A stretch of DNA of 49,623 nt, taken from assembly GCA_903939515.1 (NCBI GenBank), contig CAJAHH010000007.1, forward strand, positions 1-49,623. The letters run 5' to 3'. The notes below the pieces were generated by a model. That model saw only the letters and a program-made list of their open reading frames with translations, was not told the origin of the DNA and did not search any database. The translations under genes were made by a program, and so were the position numbers. Below, in pieces: positions 17,206 to 26,190 of the stretch. Position 1 is the first letter of the stretch, and every line of letters begins with the position of its first letter. Origin of the DNA: an uncultured Verrucomicrobiota bacterium (GTDB taxonomy: Bacteria > Verrucomicrobiota > Verrucomicrobiia > Limisphaerales > UBA9464).

Positions 17206-17856
17206 ATGACGACCCTATCCCCTGATCAACTCCTCGCTGCCCTGACTTGGCGCTACGCCACCAAGAAATTCAACGCCTCGGCCCTCATCCCGGCCGAACT
17301 CTGGAACACCCTCGAAACAGCCCTCGTTCTGGCTCCATCCAGCTTCGGCCTGCAGCCATGGAAATTTGTCGTGGTCACCGATCCCCAGGTCAAAGCCCAG
17401 CTGGTGCCCCATTCTTGGGGACAATCCCAACCGGCCGACTGCTCTCACATGGTGGTTTTTGCGGTCAAAACCGGTCTGGATCAGGCGCATGTCGACCAAT
17501 TTCTAGCCCGTCAAATCGAAGTCCGTGGCGGATCGTTGGAGGCCTTGGCCGGCTACCGCGGCATGATGCTGGGAAGCCTTCAAAAGGCGGCCGATGCGGG
17601 CTACCTCGACGTCTGGCAAACCCATCAGCTCTACATCGCGCTGGGGCAGTTCATGACGACCGCGGCCTTGCTGGGTGTGGATACTTGCCCGATGGAAGGC
17701 ATCGCTCCGGTGGAATACGACCGGATCTTGGGCCTCACCGGTTCGGGCTACAAAACCGTGGTCGCCTGCGCCGCCGGTTATCGCGCGGACGACGATAAAT
17801 ATGCGTCCCAGAAGAAGGTCCGTTTTCCCGCCTCCGAGGTAGTGAAGCACGTCTGA
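17206..17856 (+). CDS. Nitroreductase-family NAD(P)H-dependent oxidoreductase
   Basis: This FMN-dependent reductase has 216 residues, the normal size for the NfsB-type family. The N-terminal RYATKKFN is the usual phosphate/FMN-contacting start. APSSFGLQPWKFVVV matches the family's flavin-binding PSS-NxQPW-type motif. QFMTTAALLGVDTCPMEG matches the second flavin-binding region, with the usual GxxxxPMEG. Family members reduce nitroaromatics, quinones or related acceptors in the cytosol; which one cannot be told. The gene is monocistronic, and the 219 bp before the convergent YHYH gene hold nothing I can identify. Confidence 0.9.
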   Translation: MTTLSPDQLLAALTWRYATKKFNASALIPAELWNTLETALVLAPSSFGLQPWKFVVVTDPQVKAQLVPHSWGQSQPADCSHMVVFAVKTGLDQAHVDQFLARQIEVRGGSLEALAGYRGMMLGSLQKAADAGYLDVWQTHQLYIALGQFMTTAALLGVDTCPMEGIAPVEYDRILGLTGSGYKTVVACAAGYRADDDKYASQKKVRFPASEVVKHV

Positions 17857-18075
17857 GCGTCGACCGGGCAAAGCCGGTGACCCTCCGTCCGCGCCGGAAG
17901 GTCACCGCTGCGGCTTCGGCTTTGGCCGCACCCGCCAACCTTCCTGGGACCTTTCTTGTCCGTCCCGCCCCTCTGGACCGCATTGAGCGATGGAGTGCCC
18001 TTGCTCGTAAGCAGCGGCGCAGTGCTGAACAGCAAACTCAAACACCGTCGATCAAATACCGGCGACCCAGGGAAA

Positions 18076-19134
18076 TCACGGCTGGCGGCGACGCGGGCGG
18101 CTTGGGTTCTTTCCATCAGCACCACCGCCTTTTCCAGAAGGTAGCGAGTAAGTCTCGGTGGCGGTTTGACCGTCCCCATCGGCCCAATCGAAGGTCACGG
18201 TCTGGTTGGTGTTCAGGTGATATCGAAGGTGATGCGTTTGGGTGGCGGTCTTCACCTCGATATGGAAGTGGTTCGACGCGACGCGATCGAATCCCGTGAT
18301 CCGTGCTCCGCGCCACGGCTGCAGCGCCGGTCGCACCGGCTCGGCCCTGGGCTGCGGATCCACCTGTCCTTCTCGCTCAACCACCTCGCCGTGGAATCCG
18401 CCATTGAGGTACGGATACTTCCGGGTCGCATGGTAATGGTAACCCAGGGCTGGCGTGCTATGGCCGTTGAAGGTATCCAGCGGACCCACCGGAGATCCAT
18501 CGGGTTCGGTAAACCCGTAAATCCAATAGCCGTCGAGGGCGACGGCAATGGGCTGTCCCGGACCCACCTGCTCCTGCAAGTGAGTCGGAGCGATGTGGTA
18601 ATGATAATCGTCGGCGCGGCCGCAGTGTCCGCCAAATTCGTCCAGTTCGCCGGCCAGGAAGGTGTCGGTGCGACCGTCGTTCTTGATCGGGTTGAAAATC
18701 GGCACGCCGTTGACCGCCATCGCGATGGCCCCGCGAAAGAAATGGTCTTTGGCCGACAACGGTTGCGCAGCCGGCACCGGAAACCGCGGAATCCTCCACG
18801 CATTGTCACCCACATAGGGCTGCGGCAAGGGCACCTGCTGCTGCCAGGCGGTGATGCCCACCATCATGCGATGATCGGGCATGCCATCGCTCTCCACGAT
18901 CCAGTGGGTGGCATTGGTGGTGGCCCGCACCTTCGGTCCGAATCGGCTGAACAAACCGAGGCGCTGGGCCGCTGCATCCGCCACCTTGAGAGGTAATCGG
19001 TCCGGACGGGGAGAACTGCTTTGCGCACGCACGCTCCCGTGGGGCGTCTCGGCATCGGACAGGTCATGAGCCCGAACGCCCGTTCCGCCGACCATCAGGG
19101 TCAGCAACGCAGTGAGGCAATGGAGTGGTTTCAT
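18076..19134 (-). CDS. YHYH-domain secreted protein
   Basis: The 352-residue product begins with a signal peptide (LTALLTLMVGGTGVRA). It carries two copies of the defining YHYH tetrapeptide, at residues 177-180 (RADDYHYHIAP) and 232-235 (ALGYHYHATRKYPY). Between them are GYWIYGFTEPDGSPVGPLD and GHSTPALG, typical of the YHYH family. A conserved NGVPIFNPIKN lies just before. The histidines suggest metal binding, but the function is not established. The C-terminal 40 residues are Gly/Lys/Arg-rich and look unstructured. The gene stands alone on the minus strand. Confidence 0.87.
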   Translation of the reverse strand: MKPLHCLTALLTLMVGGTGVRAHDLSDAETPHGSVRAQSSSPRPDRLPLKVADAAAQRLGLFSRFGPKVRATTNATHWIVESDGMPDHRMMVGITAWQQQVPLPQPYVGDNAWRIPRFPVPAAQPLSAKDHFFRGAIAMAVNGVPIFNPIKNDGRTDTFLAGELDEFGGHCGRADDYHYHIAPTHLQEQVGPGQPIAVALDGYWIYGFTEPDGSPVGPLDTFNGHSTPALGYHYHATRKYPYLNGGFHGEVVEREGQVDPQPRAEPVRPALQPWRGARITGFDRVASNHFHIEVKTATQTHHLRYHLNTNQTVTFDWADGDGQTATETYSLPSGKGGGADGKNPSRPRRRQP

Positions 19135-19528
19135 GGAGGAGAATGCGGCGCAGATTCGGCAACCACACGAAAGAATTGCCCATCATCGGAACATCGAGGC
19201 TCCCTCAGACTTTCCGATCAGGTAGGAAGTCTGGAAAATCGCCAACCCTACTCAAATCTTTTTCCGAGGAGGTTTGAGCTGTAGAGGCGATACACGCTGT
19301 TGGAATTCCTGCCCATTCCACCGTTCAACCCATGCTAAATTCTCGATGAAGGCAGTAATGGTCCCTGCCGAAGAGGCAGACAGAGTCATTCCCATTGTCC
19401 GACCGGAAGCCGATCCTCATCTCCAAGACGCAGCCCAAGCTGAAAGAAGCAAGTTGTGCCGTATTTTTCGCCCTCCCCACTTCTGCGTGGCAAGACCCCC
19501 AAGACCACCGCCACCATCCTCTCCAAGA
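19135..19528. other. Divergent intergenic region
   Basis: This 394-bp gap lies between the starts of the YHYH gene and the DadA-like gene. The DadA frame is open back to about 19274, but the implied peptide is Pro/Arg-rich and unlike any oxidoreductase N-terminus. No RNA, operator or clear promoter is visible. Confidence 0.5.
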
Positions 19529-20782
19529 ATGCGTGGACACGTGGCCATTGTGGGAGGTGGAGTCATCGGGCTAAGCACGGCCTATTATTGTGCGAAAGCC
19601 GGTTACTCGGTGACGGTCATTGATCGAAATCCGCCGGCCCGCAATGGCTGCTCTTTCGGCAACGCCGGCATGGTGGTGCCCAGCCATTTCATCCCGTTGG
19701 CCGCGCCAGGCATGGTGGCCTTGGGGCTCAAGTGGATGTGGAATCCGGAATCCCCCTTCTACATTCGTCCCCGCTTCGATGCGCAACTCTTCGAGTGGGG
19801 ATGGCGCTTCTGGCAGGCCAGCACGGCCGAGCGGGTCCAGAGGGCTGCGCCGCTGCTGCGGGACATCAGCCTGGCCAGCCGGGCGGCGTTCGAAGAACTG
19901 GCGGCCCTACCCCACTTCGACTTCGGCCTCGTGAAAAAAGGCCTGCTCATGCTGTGCCGCAGCCAGCACGCCCTCGACGAGGAAGCCCATACCGCGGCCC
20001 AAGCCCGCGCGTTGGGCATCCCGGCCGATGTGCTCGATGCCCGGCAAACCGCGGCTCTGGACCCGGCCATCACAATGACTGTGGCCGGATCGGTCCACTT
20101 TCCGCAGGACTGTCACCTGAGCCCCGACCGCTTCATGGCCGGCCTGCAACACGAACTCGAACGCCTCGGGTGCCGCTTCCGTTGGAAGGCCGAAGTGCGC
20201 GGATGGCAAACCGAACACGGTCGGGTTCGGGCGGCGTGGGTCGACGGAGAAGCCCTAGAGGCCGATGAGTTTGTGCTATGCGGTGGATCGTGGTCACCCC
20301 AGACGACTGCCCAACTGGGGCTCAATTTGCCCATCCAGGCGGGCAAGGGCTACAGCCTGACCCTCCGACAACCCCGGGAATTGCCGAACCTTTGTTCCAT
20401 TTTCACCGAAGCCCGGGTGGCCATCACCCCCATGAACGGCCAGCTTCGCTTTGGGGGAACCATGGAAATTGGAGGTCTTAACGACACCATCAACCCGGTC
20501 CGAGTCCGGGGCATTATCAAGTCGGTGCCGAAGTACTTTCCGCGATTCGAAGAGAGTGATTTCGAAGGAGTCGAACCGTGGTTCGGCCTGCGCCCGGTGC
20601 CTCCAGATGGGCTCCCCTACATCGGTCGAACAAAGCGACTGGCCAATGTCTCCCTAGCCACCGGACACGGCATGATGGGTATCAGCTTGGCTCCCATCAC
20701 GGGCCAGCTCATCGCTGACACACTCACCGGGGCCCGGCCTCGCTTCGACCTATCGCTCCTCTCACCCGATCGGCATTCCTGA
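19529..20782 (+). CDS. DadA-like FAD-dependent amino-acid dehydrogenase
   Basis: These flavoenzymes oxidise D-amino acids (or related amines) to 2-oxo acids, usually passing electrons to the respiratory chain. The product has 417 residues from ATG 19529, close to typical DadA length. MRGHVAIVGGGVIGLSTAYY is the N-terminal dinucleotide-binding fold with GGGVIG. NGCSFGNAGMVVPSHFIPLA is the DadA-type flavin loop. The C-terminal block has WFGLRPVPPDGLPYIG, then NVSLATGHGMMGISLAPITG, both hallmarks of the D-amino-acid dehydrogenase/oxidase fold. No partner gene (such as alanine racemase) is adjacent, so the substrate is open. The start is chosen from the position of the FAD motif; no strong ribosome-binding site precedes it. 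Confidence 0.88.
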   Translation: MRGHVAIVGGGVIGLSTAYYCAKAGYSVTVIDRNPPARNGCSFGNAGMVVPSHFIPLAAPGMVALGLKWMWNPESPFYIRPRFDAQLFEWGWRFWQASTAERVQRAAPLLRDISLASRAAFEELAALPHFDFGLVKKGLLMLCRSQHALDEEAHTAAQARALGIPADVLDARQTAALDPAITMTVAGSVHFPQDCHLSPDRFMAGLQHELERLGCRFRWKAEVRGWQTEHGRVRAAWVDGEALEADEFVLCGGSWSPQTTAQLGLNLPIQAGKGYSLTLRQPRELPNLCSIFTEARVAITPMNGQLRFGGTMEIGGLNDTINPVRVRGIIKSVPKYFPRFEESDFEGVEPWFGLRPVPPDGLPYIGRTKRLANVSLATGHGMMGISLAPITGQLIADTLTGARPRFDLSLLSPDRHS

Positions 20783-20884
20783 TGAGGTTTTTGGACGAGG
20801 GTTTTTGAACGATGGGGCTGGAGAAGTGGATCGAATCGGTGGATCAGATGGGGCAAAGCGGATGGGTTAAAAACACGATGGGTT

Positions 20885-20921
20885 AAAAAAGGACGGGGGC
20901 CGGCCTTTTGAGCCGACCCCC
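20885..20921 (-). terminator. Rho-independent terminator for the SOUL gene
   Basis: Read on the minus strand, GGGGGTCGGC (20921-20912) pairs with GCCGGCCCCC (20904-20895) around a 7-nt loop, then four bases and six T (20890-20885). One stem position is mismatched. It lies 208 bp past the SOUL stop. The two copies of GATGGGTTAAAAA starting at 20861 and 20878 are a short direct repeat beside it. The rest of 20783-21128 shows nothing else. Confidence 0.8.
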
Positions 20922-21128
20922 AAGTGACGGAAGCAATTACGCCTTCACTCCAGGCGCTATAACCACGACGAGGCAAACACCCAACCCCTACCCGCAAGCC
21001 CCGCCGTCAGCACGCTCCCTTTGCCAACCCTTAGCGGATAGTTACCAACCACCTACTCCGACTCGGAAACTTCCGGATTGCTCAAAGTATTTTAAGAAAT
21101 CTCGGCCAGATCCTAAAGCCCTGAAAAA

Positions 21129-21752
21129 TCACCGAACAGCCGGCTCAGCGATCCTCAACATAACCTCATTCCGCCGGAGAACCGAGGGGGTCCAAGGCGG
21201 GTCGAAGTAACCATACACCGGCATAGCATCGACGACCGAAAGCCCCCGAGCCGCCAGCCAGGCCTGCAATTCACCCAGAACTGCCACCTCCCGCTCGGAG
21301 GACCGGGTTCCGCGGAACCGATAAATAGCAAACCGGCCGGCCGAAAACTCCCGTCGGCGCAATGCCCCATCACTCGGCACAGGCACGGAGGTCGCCGCCA
21401 TCTCCTTGGGCATGACGAAGGCCATCACCCGTTGGGACGCCGGGTCGGCAGTCGGAGACCCGGCCATGTAGACCGGTGTGGTCATGGCGATTTTTTGCTG
21501 GGACTGATTACGCCCGGTGATAAATCCGAACAAACGACCAAAACTCCCGTCCGAATTGCCATTTCCCGACCCCATGGTGGTTTCCACCCATTGCATCGCG
21601 GGATACTCCCGGATCTGGAATACTCCATCGGACTCCAGCACCCGGTACGGAGCGGTTTCATATCCGGCCCGGATCACCTGACACCCCCCGGCCGCCACCA
21701 AGATCACCGCCAACAGCGCCGCCGAAGAAAGCGCAATCCACTGGGTCTTCAT
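21129..21752 (-). CDS. SOUL haem-binding family lipoprotein
   Basis: This 207-residue SOUL/HBP-family protein has a lipoprotein signal (VILVAAGGC, lipidated Cys24). Family hallmarks are all present: YETAPYRVLE followed by FQIREYPAMQW, GRLFGFITGRN, KIAMTTPVYM, VMAFVMPKEM, and the C-terminal YFDPPWTPSVLRRNEVMLRI. Eukaryotic members bind haem or related tetrapyrroles, but the bacterial role is not settled. The lipobox means this one is anchored in the envelope. It ends before a good terminator and has its own transcription unit, separated by 87 bp from the DUF1501 gene upstream of it on the same strand. Confidence 0.9.
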   Translation of the reverse strand: MKTQWIALSSAALLAVILVAAGGCQVIRAGYETAPYRVLESDGVFQIREYPAMQWVETTMGSGNGNSDGSFGRLFGFITGRNQSQQKIAMTTPVYMAGSPTADPASQRVMAFVMPKEMAATSVPVPSDGALRRREFSAGRFAIYRFRGTRSSEREVAVLGELQAWLAARGLSVVDAMPVYGYFDPPWTPSVLRRNEVMLRIAEPAVR

Positions 21753-21839
21753 TTATTTAATCTTCAACCGGGATCGGTCAAACGCAACTGCGACGCAGTC
21801 CGTTACGCCCCCTCCCTCCCGGCCGCGGGCTGGCCCGAT

Positions 21840-23285
21840 TCAGGCCAACACCGCTCGAATCACCTCTCCGTGGACATCGGTCAAACGCCGATTAGCCCCC
21901 TGGTGAAGAACATTCAGTCGCTCGTGGTTCAAACCCAACAAGTGCAACGCCGTGGCATGGAAATCATAGGTGGTGGTGATGTCACGGGCCGCCTTCCAAG
22001 ACCACTCATCGCTTTGGCCATACGACACTCCGGGGCGCACCCCCGCCCCAGCCATCCAACCGACGAAGGTTCCACCATTGTGATCCCGACCTTCGCTGCT
22101 TTGGGCAAACGGCATCCGACCAAATTCCGTGTTCCACAAGACCAAGGTGTCTTCGAGCAGCCCGCAGGATCTGAGGTCCTGAAGAAGTCCGGCAATCGGA
22201 AGATCTGTCGCCGCGCACATGGGCGGGAGTTCCTTAGCCATATTGGCATGGTTGTCCCAATTGCCCGTGGGCCCGCCGGCACCACTCCAAACTTGGACGA
22301 AGCGAACCCCGCGCTCCACCAACCGGCGGGCCATCAGGCAGCGTCGACCAAACTCCTCAGATTCAGGGCGATCCATGCCATAAAGCCGGCGAGTGGCCGG
22401 ACTTTCTACGCTCAAATCGAAGGCCTCCGGCGCACTCAATTGCATGCGGGCAGCCAACTCGTAGGCTTGGATTCGGGCTTCCAAACGCGGGTCGGAATCG
22501 TTGGCCTCGAGGTGCCGGCGATTCCACTGCTGGAGCAAGGTCAACCCTTCGCGACTGGCCTCCGGCGTAACGCCTAGGGCGGAGGCAGGAGGTCTCAGGT
22601 AAGCCATCGGGGACGGGTTGCCGGCATGGATGAGGGTTCCCTGATGAGCCACGGGCAGAAATCCCGCCGAGAAATTGCCCCGCTGATTATACGGAAGCCC
22701 TTTAGTGTCTGGCAGCACCACGAAGCCCGGAAGGTTGTCGGCCTCGCTGCCCAGGGCATAGCCAACCCAGGCCCCGAAGGCGGGGAATCCGGGCAACAAA
22801 GACCCGGTGTTCATGAGGTAACTGGCCGGCCCGTGGACATTGGTCCGAGACTGCATGGCCATCAGGAAGGCCATGTCATCGACGCATCGAGCTAGGTTCG
22901 GCATTAGGTCGCTGACCCAGCGCCCACTCTGGCCGTGCTGCCGCAGAGGGACAGGCGGCTTGAGCACCTTACCCGGTTCACTCGTTGGGGCCTCGATCCG
23001 TACACTAGAACCGGGATCGAAGGGTTGACCGGCCCGACGGAACAACTCCGGTTTGTGATCGAAGAGGTCCATCTGGCTGGCCCCGCCATTCATGAACAAT
23101 TGGATCACCCGCTTGGCTCGGGGCCGGTGGTGCGGACGGTGCCCCACGGCTTGAGGATCCAGGCGGGAAGCGTTGTCGCTGGCCAAGAGTTGGCCCAAAG
23201 CAACACTTCCAAAACCAGCCCCCAACCGACTAACAAAGTCGCGCCGAGAAACCCCGGGGCCCAGATTCAATCCAGTGGTGTTCAT
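21840..23285 (-). CDS. DUF1501 protein with twin-arginine signal
   Basis: DUF1501 proteins are distant relatives of sulfatases/alkaline phosphatases, abundant in planctomycetes and verrucomicrobia and almost always paired with PSD1-type genes. The 481-residue product opens with a Tat-type signal (SRRDFVSRLGAGFGSVALG). Family landmarks are RAKRVIQLFMNGGASQMDLF, NVHGPASYLMNTG, PGFVVLPD, a helical LEARIQAYELAARMQ, and the C-terminal NTEFGRMPFAQ, GRDHNGGTFVGWMAGAG, and then HALHLLGLNHERL-like text. It is full length. Its ATG overlaps the stop of the upstream PSD1 gene (ATGA), so the two are translationally coupled. The precise substrate is unknown. Confidence 0.93.
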   Translation of the reverse strand: MNTTGLNLGPGVSRRDFVSRLGAGFGSVALGQLLASDNASRLDPQAVGHRPHHRPRAKRVIQLFMNGGASQMDLFDHKPELFRRAGQPFDPGSSVRIEAPTSEPGKVLKPPVPLRQHGQSGRWVSDLMPNLARCVDDMAFLMAMQSRTNVHGPASYLMNTGSLLPGFPAFGAWVGYALGSEADNLPGFVVLPDTKGLPYNQRGNFSAGFLPVAHQGTLIHAGNPSPMAYLRPPASALGVTPEASREGLTLLQQWNRRHLEANDSDPRLEARIQAYELAARMQLSAPEAFDLSVESPATRRLYGMDRPESEEFGRRCLMARRLVERGVRFVQVWSGAGGPTGNWDNHANMAKELPPMCAATDLPIAGLLQDLRSCGLLEDTLVLWNTEFGRMPFAQSSEGRDHNGGTFVGWMAGAGVRPGVSYGQSDEWSWKAARDITTTYDFHATALHLLGLNHERLNVLHQGANRRLTDVHGEVIRAVLA

Positions 23286-25957
23286 GGCAGGAACAGAAAC
23301 TCGTTGCTGTTGAAGAGCAGCCGACAGGCGTTGGCCAAACCGTGCTGTTGCGCGTAGCGAGCCAGCGACTCCCTTTCAGAGGGCGTGGGTGGGCGACCCC
23401 AAACCCAAGCAACGGCCTCCTCCCACGGAATCTCGCCTCCGCCCCCGATTTCTTTGCCACGGGCCTCCAGAGCCCGAGCCCAGTGTTCCGCCTGACGAAT
23501 GGAAAAGTCGTGATTCCACAAGGCCAGCGCCTGCTGAAGGGTCACCGAGTTGTCCCGAGCGGGCACCAGTTGATCACCCGCCGGACAGTCCAGAGCCTCC
23601 ATCCAAGGATCGGGCAGCGTCCGGAACAAAAAGCGGTGCACGCTCCGTCGCCGACCCTCAGGCGCATCCGAATCGAATCGCGTGTAGTCCACCCGGGGTG
23701 TCACATGAATACCCGGCTTCAAGTCGAATTGACGGTCACCCGGCCCGCCCATCCTCAAGTCCAGTCGCCCACTGATGAGCAGCATGCCGTCTCGCACGCA
23801 TTCGGCGTCCAACCGAGTCCGATTCATGCGGCTGAGCCACTGATTCTCCCCATCTGAGACTGCCGCGACCTCTGTGGCCACGGCGCCCTTCTGACTGCTC
23901 TGGCGGTAGGTTGCGCTGGTCAGGAGCAAGCGGTGCAACGACTTGAAGGAACCGTGGGCCTCATCTCGAAACCATACGGCCAACCAGTCGAGCAACTCGG
24001 GGTGGGACGGCGCGGCGCCCATGCGACCAAAGTCGTTGGGAGTATTCACCAAACCGCGTCCGAAATGGTGGAGCCAGACCCGATTGACGATGGAGCGCCA
24101 GGTCAACGGATTGTCTCGATGGGACAGCCAACGGGCCAGCGCTGCGCGCCGATCCCCTTCCTCGGATCCCTCTGACACCGCAAACCGAGAGGGCAGGCCT
24201 GCGATGCACGACAAGGTCCCCGGACCCACCTCTTCGCGGGGTTGGGTAATTTCGCCCCGGTTCAAGCGGTGGATCGTCCGAGGCCGCAAGGACGGTTTGA
24301 GTCCCCCGTCGGGTTCAAAATTACTTGCAGCGGCATAGACCTTCGACGGCTCGGGCAACGCAGCCAATTGCTCCCGAAGACGCTCTCGTAAAACAAAGGT
24401 CGCCACCAAGCGCTGTTGATCCCGAGTCCACTCCTTGGGCGAGTGCTCGAGGATCGAGTCGATTTGGGGCGGCACCACTCGACTGGCCGGACCCGGAGCA
24501 TCGGTCATCGAGACACGGAATCGGCCGATCACATGCGACTCTCCATGAGCTTGGCGCAAGATCAGGCTCAGTTGGTCTCCAGGGCGGGACTGAAGCGGTT
24601 CGGCCAACTCAAAGACCGCGCGGTGCGGTTGCCCCTCCTTGGGATGAATGCCCCAGGCCGTCTTTTCTTGGCCGTCGATGGCATGAGCCGCGGTCCATCC
24701 GTCCTGGTCGAAACTAGACGTGGCTCGAGCCCAACGGAGCCGCCGGGGTTCGGTAGCTCCTAAAGAAAAGACCCACAATTCGATTTCGCTCAAGTGAAGA
24801 TTCCCATTTTGCTCATTCCGACCCGGACCTCGATGGGGCAACGACTCATCCGGCAAAAGTTCCAACTGAATCGCACTCACCGGACGCCCGTCGGCGGACC
24901 GTGTCAGGGTGTAAACGTCTCGTTCTGGCCGAGTTCCGCTGACCCGATACGAACCGTCGGATTGCCGTTGGAGCGTGGCCTTGCCTGCCGAAACAAACGT
25001 CTGAGCCTCCCAGGTTGCCCAGACCGCGGGCCGCACACGGCGCTGGTCCGACCACTGCCGAACCTCGTCGCGAACCTGGGGTGATTCTAGTAAGTCTGCG
25101 TCACCCCGCTCCAACTGACGTTGCTGGTGCATCCAACGCTGCCGCCGGACATGCACCGACGGGTCCCGATCAAAGACCCGATTCGCGCGTTCAACGCCGG
25201 AGAACACCGACTGCAGGGCGTAATAATCCGACTGCGGAATGGGATCAAACTTGTGGTCGTGGCATCGGGCGCAATGAACCGTGGTACTATTAAACACCGA
25301 GAGGACCGTACTGATCATGTCATCGCGATCCACATATCGACCTAATTGGCGATCGAGCGTGTCCTCACGAATGTCGCGCAGGGAACTCTCATCCCAGGGA
25401 CCCGCGGCGATCATGCCCAAAGCGACGGTCGCCTCAGGCCGATCGGGATACAGCACATCTCCAGCGACCTGCTCCTCGACGAAGCGTCCATACGGCCGAT
25501 CGGAATTGAATGCCTCGATCAAATAATCCCGGTAGGGCCAAGCCTGCTCGCGAATGCGGTCCTGATCGTGGCCGTGGGTCTCAGCAAAATGAACCACGTC
25601 CATCCAGTGGCGAGCCCAGCGTTCCCCGTAGCGGGGCGACGCCAGCAGCCGATCGATCTCCCGCTCGTAGGCCTGCGGCGATGTGTCCGCCAAGAATCGC
25701 TGATAGTCGCTGGGCGACGGGGGCAGACCGATTAAATCCCAGTAAATCCGCCGTAAAAGCGTCGACCGATCGGCTTCCGGGGAGGGCTTCAGGCCCCGCG
25801 CCTTCCATTGCGCCCGAATAAACGTATCTACCGGCTGGAAAACCTCGGCCTCGGCCTCGGGAACCCGGGACGAACGCAATGGCGCATACGCCCAATGCGG
25901 TTCGACAGCCCAAACGGCCATGCTCGTCCAAATTAGGAGGATCGACAGGTATCTCAT
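23282..25957 (-). CDS. PSD1-type DUF1549/DUF1553 protein without N-terminal cytochrome domain
   Basis: The 891-residue exported protein starts at ATG 25957 (MRYLSILLIWTSMAVWAVEP, a signal peptide); the frame is open 29 codons further. DUF1549 covers about residues 40-245 with LLRRIYWDLIGLPPSP, RYGERWARHWMDVVHFAET and a CARCHDHKFDPI haem-type motif (Cys229, Cys232, His233). The central region is a long insert with LamG-like beta sequence (HLSEIELWVFS, AIDGQEKTAWGI). DUF1553 occupies the C-terminus with NPLTWRSIVNRVWLHHFGRG and HPELLDWLAVWF. The leading PSCyt1 domain with its own CxxCH seen in many relatives, including the one at 46278, is absent. It forms an operon with the DUF1501 gene. The biochemical role is unproven. 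Confidence 0.92.
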   Translation of the reverse strand: MRYLSILLIWTSMAVWAVEPHWAYAPLRSSRVPEAEAEVFQPVDTFIRAQWKARGLKPSPEADRSTLLRRIYWDLIGLPPSPSDYQRFLADTSPQAYEREIDRLLASPRYGERWARHWMDVVHFAETHGHDQDRIREQAWPYRDYLIEAFNSDRPYGRFVEEQVAGDVLYPDRPEATVALGMIAAGPWDESSLRDIREDTLDRQLGRYVDRDDMISTVLSVFNSTTVHCARCHDHKFDPIPQSDYYALQSVFSGVERANRVFDRDPSVHVRRQRWMHQQRQLERGDADLLESPQVRDEVRQWSDQRRVRPAVWATWEAQTFVSAGKATLQRQSDGSYRVSGTRPERDVYTLTRSADGRPVSAIQLELLPDESLPHRGPGRNEQNGNLHLSEIELWVFSLGATEPRRLRWARATSSFDQDGWTAAHAIDGQEKTAWGIHPKEGQPHRAVFELAEPLQSRPGDQLSLILRQAHGESHVIGRFRVSMTDAPGPASRVVPPQIDSILEHSPKEWTRDQQRLVATFVLRERLREQLAALPEPSKVYAAASNFEPDGGLKPSLRPRTIHRLNRGEITQPREEVGPGTLSCIAGLPSRFAVSEGSEEGDRRAALARWLSHRDNPLTWRSIVNRVWLHHFGRGLVNTPNDFGRMGAAPSHPELLDWLAVWFRDEAHGSFKSLHRLLLTSATYRQSSQKGAVATEVAAVSDGENQWLSRMNRTRLDAECVRDGMLLISGRLDLRMGGPGDRQFDLKPGIHVTPRVDYTRFDSDAPEGRRRSVHRFLFRTLPDPWMEALDCPAGDQLVPARDNSVTLQQALALWNHDFSIRQAEHWARALEARGKEIGGGGEIPWEEAVAWVWGRPPTPSERESLARYAQQHGLANACRLLFNSNEFLFLP

Positions 25958-26190
25958 GGGATACTGACGAGCATGCCCATCCCGGACCCGATGACCAGCG
26001 AGGATCCATTCCTGCCGAGAAAACCTCGGCTGAAAACAACCCAACCTACCCCCACGGATTGCAAATTAAAGTCCCCTCAGAGGGAGCGAAGGCCCTGGGT
26101 CATGCAGTCCGGTCCCGCCCCTCACTCAGAGTTCCACCGTTGACCCCTGCGCGGGCTTACTTAGCCTCAGCAGCCGTGAGCCGATTTTCC

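Noticed and set aside
18166-18996. 276-codon plus-strand gene
   Set aside because: It is antisense to the YHYH gene, which carries its defining motifs.
21432-22577. 381-codon plus-strand gene
   Set aside because: It is antisense to the SOUL and DUF1501 genes and lacks protein-like character.
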